From Epiperipatus broadwayi (lineage: Eukaryota; Onychophora; Udeonychophora; Euonychophora; Peripatidae): DNA of 64,000 nt. The notes under the pieces were generated by a model. The model worked only from the letters and a program-made list of their open reading frames with translations, ran no database searches and was not told the origin of the DNA. The position numbers and the translations under genes were made by a program. The first letter of the stretch is position 1, and the number at the start of each line of letters is the position of its first letter. The stretch is from assembly GCA_028023455.1 (NCBI GenBank), contig JAQFVV010000208.1:498001-562000 (forward strand), in the 5' to 3' direction. Below, piece by piece: positions 33,877 to 43,540 of this stretch.

Positions 33877-36149
33877 TGTACCGAGACAAAGTCGGTACAG
33901 GTATATACGCACACACACGAGCAATGTAAACACTCTATATTTTTTCTTCTTTCACTTTCAACTTATGAAAAAGGAAAATAATAATAATAAATGTAGTTTT
34001 CTTTCAATGCGTTATAAAATACACTGTAAAATAAAATGTTAATATTTCTGATTAAATAGTTTAAGGCTTTCATATAATCTACTATAATAATATTCTCTAA
34101 AAAAAAATAATAAAATATAAAATATTACTAATATGCCATTTTTAATCTCAATAAGTGATTTCTACTTGTATATGCCGTGGGGGTAATTAAAAAGGGGTTT
34201 GTTTTAGATTATAACTGTAGTGAAAGTTAAAAGCTTATAGAAGTGATTTTGAGACAGATTAAATGCTCGACTTTTAAACTAATGTAAGTTAAATTGTTCT
34301 CTTAAAACACGCACACATGTATGCATAAAAGGTGTGAATAAGTATGAATTGTTTCTAACTGAGATTGTAATATGAGATTGCATAAACCTAAGATTGCCTC
34401 AAGCATATGGATTGAGTGGACATTACGTAGGACACGGACCCCAATGACAACTCAAAGAATATGGAACTCTGGGTGGAGATTCGATCCTCAGATAATAACC
34501 AACCCATATAAATATGAATCTAAATCTAAAGAAAAGATCTTTTACACTCCTTTTTTTTTGTTGTTTATGCTTATAGTTTTTTCCTAGATTCCTCCGGAAG
34601 CTACAACTAGAACTTTTCTTTTTGCTATCCGGTTTATCCAATATGATCACTGTGAAATTAACCTTTAGAGCGTCGATCGTCATGATGGGCTAGAAAACCC
34701 TTCAGTGATTGATCGACGCTCCGCCGCCAGAACATCTCCACAGCTATGAATGATCAACAACAGTACCGTCCGAACATAGTGCTCCAATCAGTCTAAGGAC
34801 GTTGTTCCGTTTAATATATAAGAATCGTCCAAACATACTACGCTGAACTTATGTGAAATGAATAACCATGTATTATGGAAACATCATCTATCAGGTTTGA
34901 ACCCTCACCAAATTAGAAGCAGCAGAAGACTAAGCAAAATCCTAGGTAAACATTTTTTTTATAATGCTTCCATTCATTCTTTACGTAAACTCAAAAGACA
35001 ATCTCATAATTAATTAAATTCGACTTTCGTAAATCAAATATAAAATGATCCGTAATCTCTCATATTTAAATCTTATTATTTTAATCTCAACTTTCGTAAA
35101 TAAAAAAATATCAGATGCTACATAGTCCATCATATTTAAATCTTAGGACTTTTCCAGTTATGAACTTTGATCCTAATTATTATTTTCTTTCGCAGATAAA
35201 CTATAACACACACCTATTTTCAAAATGTAAAAAGAGGAAATATATTTTATCAGCCATGTTTATTATGCATAATATGTTCTTTTCTGTGCGAGTGCTAGAA
35301 TGCGCGTATGTGCGTGTAAATAAAGTTATTAATCAATGTTTCATTTTTTTTTTATAATCAATAATTTTTTTTTTTTAATTTAAACTAGTCGAGCATTCCT
35401 CAAATCATTTCTATAATTAAATATATTTTTTTTGAAGTTATTATTATTGTTAGCATTTATTCATACAATTAATTATTTTACTTTTAAATTTGTCTTCCTT
35501 ATATTTTTCTTTTGTTTTTATTTCTTTTAAATTTCATTCATAAACATCGTGCCGTAAGTCACGATGTTTACTTATTATGTAGTTAACATAGATTTAAGAG
35601 TTGGGAGGGCCTATTATTAATAAATATAAGTAAATGTCACTAGAGCTAGTATAAATAATTATATTGGACTGTATGATAAAGGGGGGATGATATTATAAAC
35701 GTTTAAGTTGTTTATTCTAATGATGCCTCAACCGAACATTCGTATTAGTTATAAATAACCAATGATCCCATCCAATGCTTGGATTGATCTGTTAAACAAC
35801 CAATCTTCTTATCCATTGGTTAATATTGTGTCATTTTCCAGAATAATAGTCTTGAAGGCAATCACATCGCGACCCTGAGTGACCCCTATTGGTCCATGCT
35901 GGGAGTTCGAGCTTATGGGCAGGGATTAGACTTCAAAATCGTTTTGATATGACGTAAGGTGATGCGAGAAATTAAATTGTGAATCAAATCATCGTATCTG
36001 GCGCCCTCTTGTGTTGATAATGAACAACTATTGATATAAGAAAAAATAAATAAATCTTTACGCTGTATCATGTTTGTTTTGGAGCCCACAATCCCTTTTA
36101 GGAGCGGTTTAATAGGGAGCCGGTGCAAGGGGATAAAGGGGTCGGTAGA
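33877..36149 (+). repeat. 5' LTR of young gag-only element (2273 bp)
   Basis: Near-identical to 38757-41027: I count roughly 18 substitutions and a few short indels by eye. It starts TGTACCGA and ends TCGGTAGA, inverted tips with one mismatch. The first 23 bases themselves form a hairpin (TGTACCGA...TCGGTACA). Two further perfect 11-bp inverted repeats lie at 34668-34678/34711-34721 and 35541-35551/35560-35570. Confidence 0.92.
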
Positions 36150-36154
36150 TAAAA

Positions 36155-36172
36155 TGGCGCTTCCAAACGTGA
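36155..36172 (+). promoter_or_regulatory. Candidate primer-binding site
   Basis: TGGCGCTTCCAAACGTGA starts five bases after the 5' LTR. TGG complements the CCA end of a tRNA, and TGGCGC starts are common in such elements. The priming tRNA is not identified. Confidence 0.5.
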
Positions 36173-36607
36173 GGCTAATATAAATAATGTTTCGGAGAGA
36201 AGCAAATCAAGACATTAGCCAAAAGCGGCCGAACCTTGTGAAAGACGCAAAACTGAAAAGAGGAAAAAATCTTTTTTTTTCTCACGTAAACGAAAGTTTG
36301 GACGAATAGAAAGGGAAGGAAAAGGGAGAAAAGGAAAATAAAAACGGAACAAAATACAGCGATTCACAATATCGCAAATCTTTTAATAAAACACTTGGAG
36401 CCGGAGCGAAATAAAAAAAAAAAAAAACATAGCGGGAGATGGGGGCGCGGACGTCGATTAATCACTTCTTATCATAAATAAAAAAAAAGAAAAAATCACG
36501 TTCCTTTAAGCATCAACAAAAAGTTGTAACATTTTAAATATAAATAGAGAGAGGAAAGGAAGGGAAGGAAAAAAGGGAAAAAAATTTTTTTCTTTATTAA
36601 ATCATAA

Positions 36608-37774
36608 ATGGACAGCAATAACGATACTGCGTGGGAGGAGACAGGGGAGAGCCCTATAACGTTCAAAAAGATAGATGTTAAAGAAGAGGCTGAATCAGAA
36701 ATAAAAATGCTTCTTAAAATGATGAGCCAAATGATGATAGAGATGAGGGAAGATAGGGAAGAAAGAAGGAAGAGAGAAGAGTACAGAGAAGAAGAAAGAA
36801 GGAAAAGGGAAGAGGACAGAGAAGAAGAAAGAAGGAAAGAGAGAAAGGAGGAGAGAGGGGAATTCATTAGGGAGATACGAAAATTATTGAAGGGAAACAC
36901 AGGAGAGTCAGAGGAGGACCAGAGCAAAGAGGAAGAAATAAAGATTGACGAAGTAAAGATGGAGATTACCTCAATAAAAATAGAGCTTGGTGCAGCAAAA
37001 GCCGAAATAGAAGAAACGAAGACTGAAGTGATAACAGCTAAGGCAGAGTTGGAAGACGTAAGACAAAAGGTGGACGCAATAAATAGAAAGGTAGAAGGAA
37101 TCGAGCCACAACAGAACGTACCGAGAGAAATTATGGCCAAACGTCTGGAGGAGTTGGAAAAGAAATTTGAACTGAGAATAAACCTGCAGGAACCGAGCCA
37201 GTTGTGGGCCGAAAGGCAAATAAAAATTGAGATCTTCAGGGCAGGTGAAAACGAGAGTCCGATGGACCACGTGGAGAGCGCCCGGAACCTGTTTTCTGAG
37301 CCCTCAAAGCCGGAGCCAGACAAAATCAATATTGCCAGCACATACCTGCAAGGGCCAGCTAGAGATTGGTGGCAAACGATCGAGTTTAAGCCCAGATCAT
37401 TCGTAGAATATCGAGAAGAGATCCTACGAAGCTTTTGGAACGCTACCAGACTAGAGGGGATCTACTTTCACATCACCAATGAAAAATACGGGCTCAAACC
37501 TAACGAGACGATAACGCAGTTCTATTACAGGCAGGTGGCCGGCCTCCAGCAGCTACCGGCGTATCACATGACGGAGAAGCAAATCATCTTGACCATTAGA
37601 CACAACATGCCAACAGACATCAGGCAGATGATGCTAAGCAGGGATGATGGGGGCATCCACAAGATGGGGGATGCCATAGCCAAGTTAGAGCGAGCGGAAG
37701 GACGGGAAAGGCATATAGAGAGGCCGGGACATGAACCATATAGAAGAAAGCTACCACCAGATCGATACTGGTGA
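36608..37774 (+). CDS. Gag-like protein of the young LTR element
   Basis: This 388-codon frame is intact from ATG 36608 to TGA 37774. Residues about 40-90 are a highly charged Glu/Arg/Lys stretch with repeated REEERRK-type units, likely helical or coiled coil. Residues about 110-190 are a second heptad-like charged helix. Residues about 205-345 look like the retrotransposon gag (capsid) domain: LQGPARDWW, then SFVEYREEILRSFW, and a C-terminal helical part. A basic Arg/His-rich tail follows (ERPGHEPYRRKL). There is no CCHC knuckle, so RNA binding may rest on the basic tail. GC content is far above the surroundings and the frame is undamaged, suggesting selection or very recent origin. In the cell it would assemble particles that package the element RNA. 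Assignment rests on pattern, not a database search. Confidence 0.75.
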   Translation: MDSNNDTAWEETGESPITFKKIDVKEEAESEIKMLLKMMSQMMIEMREDREERRKREEYREEERRKREEDREEERRKERKEERGEFIREIRKLLKGNTGESEEDQSKEEEIKIDEVKMEITSIKIELGAAKAEIEETKTEVITAKAELEDVRQKVDAINRKVEGIEPQQNVPREIMAKRLEELEKKFELRINLQEPSQLWAERQIKIEIFRAGENESPMDHVESARNLFSEPSKPEPDKINIASTYLQGPARDWWQTIEFKPRSFVEYREEILRSFWNATRLEGIYFHITNEKYGLKPNETITQFYYRQVAGLQQLPAYHMTEKQIILTIRHNMPTDIRQMMLSRDDGGIHKMGDAIAKLERAEGRERHIERPGHEPYRRKLPPDRYW

Positions 37775-38756
37775 AAAATTAGCCTAAAAACACATTGACG
37801 AACACGGATTTGCCACAGGAATACGATTACCGGAGTACGCTTTATAAACAACGGTAACTGAAGGAAAATGACCTCGGACCGGAAAGGACTTACATATCGC
37901 ATCACATCATACAATAACAAGGGGGGTTGATAACACATTATTTTAAACCAAAGCAGACCGCAGATAACTAAACACAAAAAAAAATATATATATATAATTT
38001 AAAGAGAGAAAAGGAATAAATGTCATAACTCTTCTAAAGAAAACTATTCGAGGTAAATAAGTTAATATTTCTGAAAGCCAGTTTAAACGTTGCCCGCCTT
38101 CGACTAAAATATATGTTGCTCGGAAACACGCGGAGAAAGGAAGCGGATGCCGCCTAAAGAAAGAAAGAAAAGCTGGATCGCAAGAGTACGCTATTATTGT
38201 TCCTTCCCTCAATATTTCCTATTGTGCTAGGAGGTACAGAGCTCGGATATTTTGAATGCTTATTGTTCTATAACTCAGATTATTCGCTACCTCGTAAATG
38301 TTGTCGTATTTTGCAGAGGGGACTTCGGAAATGACCATCCTCCTGCCTTCCATTAGATAGACCGTAAGAGAATGCCTATATGTTCGTAACCTTGCATCGC
38401 GGGACTTCGGAAAGGTCCATCCCCATGCCAACCTTCCACCCGGGGTGCCTGTACCAGATTGGGCAAGATATTTCCAATTATGGCACGCCCGCTCTTCGTA
38501 AAGAAAAAAAAAAAAAAAAGAGAAAAAAAAGAATTTTTTTTTTGAGTTTAGTTCGCAAATGTCAAGTGTCAATCCGAGCCTGACCACATGACCTGCCACT
38601 TCGTTTCTTTATATGAGGGGGAGTTGAACTGTAGGATAGTCGGCTAAAATAAATGATTAAAAAAATCACACGAAGCGGGGTCAAAAATAAGGAATTTTAT
38701 TGTGAAAATTAAAATGCCAAGCCTCGCATTTTAATTTTAGACGTATCGTGGGGATA
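37775..38756 (+). other. Non-coding 3' interior of young LTR element
   Basis: No frame longer than chance and no pol motifs. A-rich runs lie at 38505-38530. A GAGGGGGAG purine tract lies at 38617-38625, and GTGGGGATA directly precedes the 3' LTR and may serve as the polypurine tract. A pair of similar segments (GGGACTTCGGAAA...CCATCC) occurs at 38320 and 38400, about 80 bases apart. Confidence 0.6.
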
Positions 38757-41027
38757 TGTACCGAGACAAAGTCGGTACAGGTATATACGCACACACACGA
38801 GCAATGTAAACACTCTATATTTTTTCTTCTTTCACTTTCAACTTATGAAAAAGGAAAATAATAATAATAAATGTAGTTTTCTTTCAATGCGTTATAAAAT
38901 ACACTGTAAAATAAAATGTTAATATTTCTGATTAAATAGTTTAAGGCTTTCATATAACCTACTATAATAATATTCTCTAAAAAAAAATAATAAAATATAA
39001 AAATATTACTAATATGCCATTTTTAATCTCAATAAGTGATTTCTACTTGTATATGCCACGGGGGTAATTAAAAAGGGGTTTGTTTTAGATTATAACTGTA
39101 GTGAAAGTTAAAAGCTTATAGAAGTGATTTTGAGACATTTTAAATGCTCGACTTTTAAACTAATGTAAGTTAAATTGTTCTCTTAAAACACGCACACATG
39201 TATGCATAAAAGGTGTGAATAAGTATGAATTGTTTCTAACTGAGATTGTAATATGAGATTGCATAAACCTAAGATTGCCTCAAGCATATGGATTGAGTGG
39301 ACATTACGTAGGACACGGACCCCAATGACAACTCAAAGAATATGGAACTCTGGGTGGAGATTCGATCCTCAGATAATAACCAACCCATATAAATATGAAT
39401 CTAAATCTAAAGAAAAGATCTTTTACACTCCTTTTTTTTGTTGTTTATGCTTATAGTTTTTTCCTAGATTCCTCCGGAAGCTACAACTAGAACTTTTCTT
39501 TTTGCTATCCGGTTTATCCAATATGATCACTGTGAAATTAACCTTTAGAGCGTCGATCGTCATGATGGGCTAGAAAACCCTTCAGTGATTGATCGACGCT
39601 CCGCCGCCAGAACATCTCCACAGCTATGAATGATCAACAACAGTACCGTCCGAACATAGTGCTCCAATCAGTCTAAGGATGTTGTTCCGTTTAATATATA
39701 AGAATCGTCCAAACATACTACGCTGAACTTATGTGAAATGAATAACCATGTATTATGGAAACATCATCTATCAGGTTCGAACCCTCACCAAATTAGAAGC
39801 AGCAGAAGACTAAGCAAAATCCTAGGTAAACATTTTTTTTATAATGCTTCCATTCATTCTTTACGTAAACTCAAAAGACAATCTCATAATTAATTAAATT
39901 CGACTTTCGTAAATCAAATATAAAATGATCCGTAATCTCTCATATTTAAATCTTATTATTTTAATCTCAACTTTCGTAAATAAAAAAATATCAGATGCTA
40001 CATAGTCCATCATATTTAAATCTTAGGACTTTTCCAGTTATGAACTTTGATCCTAATTATTATTTTCTTTCGCAGATAAACTATAACACACACCTATTTT
40101 CAAAATGTAAAAAGAGGAAATATATTTTATCAGCCATGTTTATTATGCATAATATGTTCTTTTCTGTGCGAGTGCTAGAATGCGCGTATGTGCGTGTAAA
40201 TAAAGTTATTAATCAATGTTTCATTTTTTTTATAATCAATAAATTTTTTTTTTTTAATTTAAACTAGTCGAGCATTCCTCAAATCATTTCTATAATTAAA
40301 TTTTTTTTTTTTTGAAGTTATTATTATTGTTAGCATTTATTCATACAATTAATTATTTTACTTTTAAATTTGTCTTCCTTATATTTTTCTTTTGTTTTTT
40401 ATTTCTTTTAAATTTCATTCATAAACATCGTGCCGTAAGTGACGATGTTTACTTATTATGTAGTTAACATAGATTTAAGAGTTGGGAGGGTCTATTATTA
40501 ATAAATATAAGTAAATGTCACTAGAGCTAGTATAAATAATTATATTGAACTGTATGATAAAGGGGGGATGATATTATAAACGTCTAAGTTGTTTATTCTA
40601 ATGATGCCTCAACCGAACATTCGTATTAGTTATAAATAACCAATGATCCCGTCCAATGCTTGGATCGATCTGTTAAACAACCGATCTTCTTATCCATTGG
40701 TTAATATTGTGTCATTTGCCAGAATAGTCTTGAAGGCAATCACATCGCGACCCTGAGTGACCCCTATTGGTCCATGCTGGGAGTTCAAGCTTATGGGCAG
40801 GGATTAGACTTCAAAATCGTTTTGATATGACGTAAGGTGATGCGAGAAATTAAATTGTGAATCAAATCATCGTATCTGGCGCCCTCTTGTGTTGATAATG
40901 AACAACTATTGATATAAGAAAAAATAAATAAATCTTTACGCTGTATCATGTTTGTTTTGGAGCCCACAATCCCTTTTAGGAGCGGTTTAATAGGGAGCCG
41001 GTGCAAGGGGAGAAAGGGGTCGGTAGA
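38757..41027 (+). repeat. 3' LTR of young gag-only element (2271 bp)
   Basis: Partner of 33877-36149. It ends at 41027 and is followed by ATAT (41028-41031). It contains GGTTCGAACCC at about 39775, a perfect tRNA-type B box that is one base off in the 5' LTR. Confidence 0.92.
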
Positions 41028-41351
41028 ATATTTAATAGTAAATTTAATCTTCAGATATTTGTATTAATGCGTGTGTGTGTGTAATAAAATGTTTTGTTGA
41101 ATTAATTTTGGCAGTAATTTATTTACATATATTTTTATTAATAATATTTTTTAAAATTCAGGAATTAAAAATTTTAATATTCAGTGATATTTTAAGCTCA
41201 GCTTCTCCCTGAGCTAGTGATTGGAAATTTTGGTTTGATAAAAGATTAACCTCTACTGTGTGTATCTGCCTACTTTATAATTTTTTTAGGTTCAAATAGC
41301 CCTGGTATGGCAAATAGGTTTGTGAAATTCCATCAATCATTATAATTGCAT
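41028..41351 (+). mobile_element. Older LTR relic, right part
   Basis: Continues the relic of 33170-33876: GAGCTAGTGA, ATCTGCCTACTTTATAA and GGTTCAAA phrases match the end of the solo LTR (11345-11440). It ends near 41351. Confidence 0.65.
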
Positions 41352-42847
41352 TGTTAAGTGCCATACTTATAAAAAATTGTATGTAGTGGTTAGGATAAAC
41401 TGATAACAGCATAAACCATCACTAAGGTGATTTAAACCACCACAGCTCATTCCAACTCACAAAATGCTTCTTTATTTTTTAGGCTCAGTGATCAAGGAGA
41501 GATAGACATTCTTAAAAGTATATTATTAACTATGACTTCCCTGTGGCAAACAATATATATATAAGATACAAACACTTTATTAGTATTTAAAGTTACAAAC
41601 AAATAAACAAAAGAAATTACCACTTAATTTGGTTGCTAGACTTATAGATAGTGGAAATTACATTAATTGATGATTCCATATATAAAAGTTTCAATATATA
41701 ACAGACATACAATAAGGGACCTCAGGTGATGTATCTATTTTGATCTCTGGGGCAGATATGCCTTAAGCAGGTATATAATAATAAAGAAAGCAAGGTAAGC
41801 TTAATTAACTCAGAAAATATGGTTAAAATAGATACATAACTCTCCTGAATTTGACCAATAAAAGCTGAAATATCAAGCTTTAATATATACAAGGGATAAG
41901 GAAGCAGTACTGAGTTGCTAAAGTAATAAACAAATAATGAAGTAGACTAGAAAATGATCACCTTTAGGATGTCATATCCAAGTTTTTTTAATAAGGCACG
42001 ATGGGAATATCTTCGCTGTTGTGAAGTAAGATCCAAATTTCATAAAATAAATGAATCATAGAATAAAGGAATGAGCATCTTCATATAACCCTAAATAACT
42101 CTCATTAACAAGCAGGAACGATCCACTGTACTGGTAGCAAAACAAGAACATGACCCTCTGGGGCTAAAAAATAAAAGAATGTTCCCACATTTACATGGAA
42201 CTTATTTAGAATGAACCTATCAAATTAAATTTTGCAAAGCAGGGATATACGCTTGCTAAAGAAATGCCATGAAATATAGACATGAAATCAATCAACCCAG
42301 TAATGCTAAATATACCCAACATATTTGGATTTAAATTTAAATATATATAAAATAAGACGTAAATGGTCATGTCATCAGTTTATAATATGCGGACATCTAT
42401 TATATATGCTAAATCAAGCCCTACGCAGTTATTTTATATAAATATATTTTATAAAGAATTTAGTTTATGCTTAGATATCTGCCCCATAGGTCTACATGTA
42501 TACAGAATTGTTGATACCATAGCCTACAATGAGAATATATTAAATTGTGTTAAAAGTTTTAAAGAATTAAATTATGATATCATATATTTCATTATTTATC
42601 AGTTTTATAGAATTGAAAAACCGTGTATCTGCAGTATACACATATTTGTTCCTTATAAAACAGAAAACAAAGTTTTAACTTTTAAATTGATAAAATGAAA
42701 TTTTATTTTAAAACTAAAAGTTGTTTGTAAATCAATATACGCAGTATACATATATACTTGTCTCTTATAAAAGAAAATAAAATTTGCTTTTAAACATCTT
42801 AACACTTGATCTTAATTTTTAAATTTGAAAGTTTTATATAAACCATT
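41352..42847. other. AT-rich, no feature seen
   Basis: A 111-codon frame at 42363-42698 is not supported by composition or neighbours. A possible 5-base LINE target duplication (CCATT) ends at 42847. Confidence 0.4.
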
Positions 42848-42854
42848 CATCATC

Positions 42855-43540
42855 ATTATCAACCATTATCAATCCACTGCAGGATGAAGGTCTCTCCAAG
42901 TTTAATCCATCTTCTCCGATCTTTAGCTTCTCTTCTCCACATCAGCCCTACACATTTTCTTATTTCATCCATCCATCTTACATGTGGTCTCCTTCTGGGT
43001 CTTTTACAATCTCTTGGAATCCAGTTTAAAATTTCAATTGTTCATCTATTATCATCTCTTCTAGCAATATGTCCAGCCCAACTCCACTTCAATCTTTTAA
43101 TTTTTTCAATGAGGTCAGTAACACCTGTTTGTTCTCTTACCCATACATTGCGTTTTCGATCTCTTCTTGTTACTCCCAACATACATCTCTCCATACTTCT
43201 TTGAGTGGTCTGAAGTCTCTGTATTGATCTTCTATTAAGTGTCCAAGTCTCAGATCCATAAGTAAGAACTGGTAAAACACATTTGTTAAAAACCTTTCTT
43301 TTCAAACACATAGGCATATTTCCTTTTAATATCAAGTTATTTCTACCAAAAGCACTCCAACCAAGTTTAATTCTATGATTAATTTCCTCTATTATGTTTC
43401 CATCTGTATTAATAATCTGACCAAGGTATTTGTAACTCTTAACTTCTTTTAATTCATCATAATCAATCTTTATTTTCATATTTGGAGCAAATCGATTAAA
43501 CATTACTTTAGTCTTTTTAACATTTATCTTTAGTCCTACT
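42855..43540 (-). pseudogene. LINE-A C-terminal region after frameshift
   Basis: Continues the polyprotein out of frame: VGLKINVKKTKVMFN, SYKYLGQIINTDG, VLPVLTYGSETWTLN, KWSWAGHIARRDDNR, then a TGA where the sister copy has Trp, and the RWMDEIRK tail. The zone is otherwise open. Confidence 0.8.

Larger units (their letters stand above)
33877..41027 (+). mobile_element. Young non-autonomous LTR retrotransposon (gag only)
   Basis: Two 2.27-kb LTRs enclose only 2.6 kb of internal sequence. This has a candidate primer-binding site (TGGCGC...), a 388-codon gag-like gene, and about 980 bases without coding capacity. Protease, reverse transcriptase, RNase H and integrase are absent, so mobility would depend on enzymes from a related full element. 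Long LTRs with a short interior resemble plant LARD elements, but here a gag frame is kept. LTR divergence near 0.8 percent indicates recent insertion. It sits inside an older LTR relic and is flanked by ATAT on both sides. Confidence 0.85.

Noticed and set aside
34372-34587. 71-codon frame in the 5' LTR, repeated at 39253
   Set aside because: Present only because the LTRs are duplicates; it differs at its end by a T-run length change and shows no protein character.
36496-37341. 281-codon frame on the minus strand opposite gag
   Set aside because: A Ser/Leu/Phe-rich shadow of the purine-rich gag coding strand; no independent support.
37943-38599. Minus-strand frames after gag
   Set aside because: Low-complexity runs (poly-K/F) and no pol motifs; non-coding interior of the LTR element.
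39771-39790. tRNA gene suggested by GGTTCGAACCC in the 3' LTR
   Set aside because: No cloverleaf or A box at suitable distance, and the 5' LTR copy has lost one base of the motif.
42363-42698. 111-codon plus-strand frame
   Set aside because: No recognisable pattern; composition typical of chance frames in this DNA.
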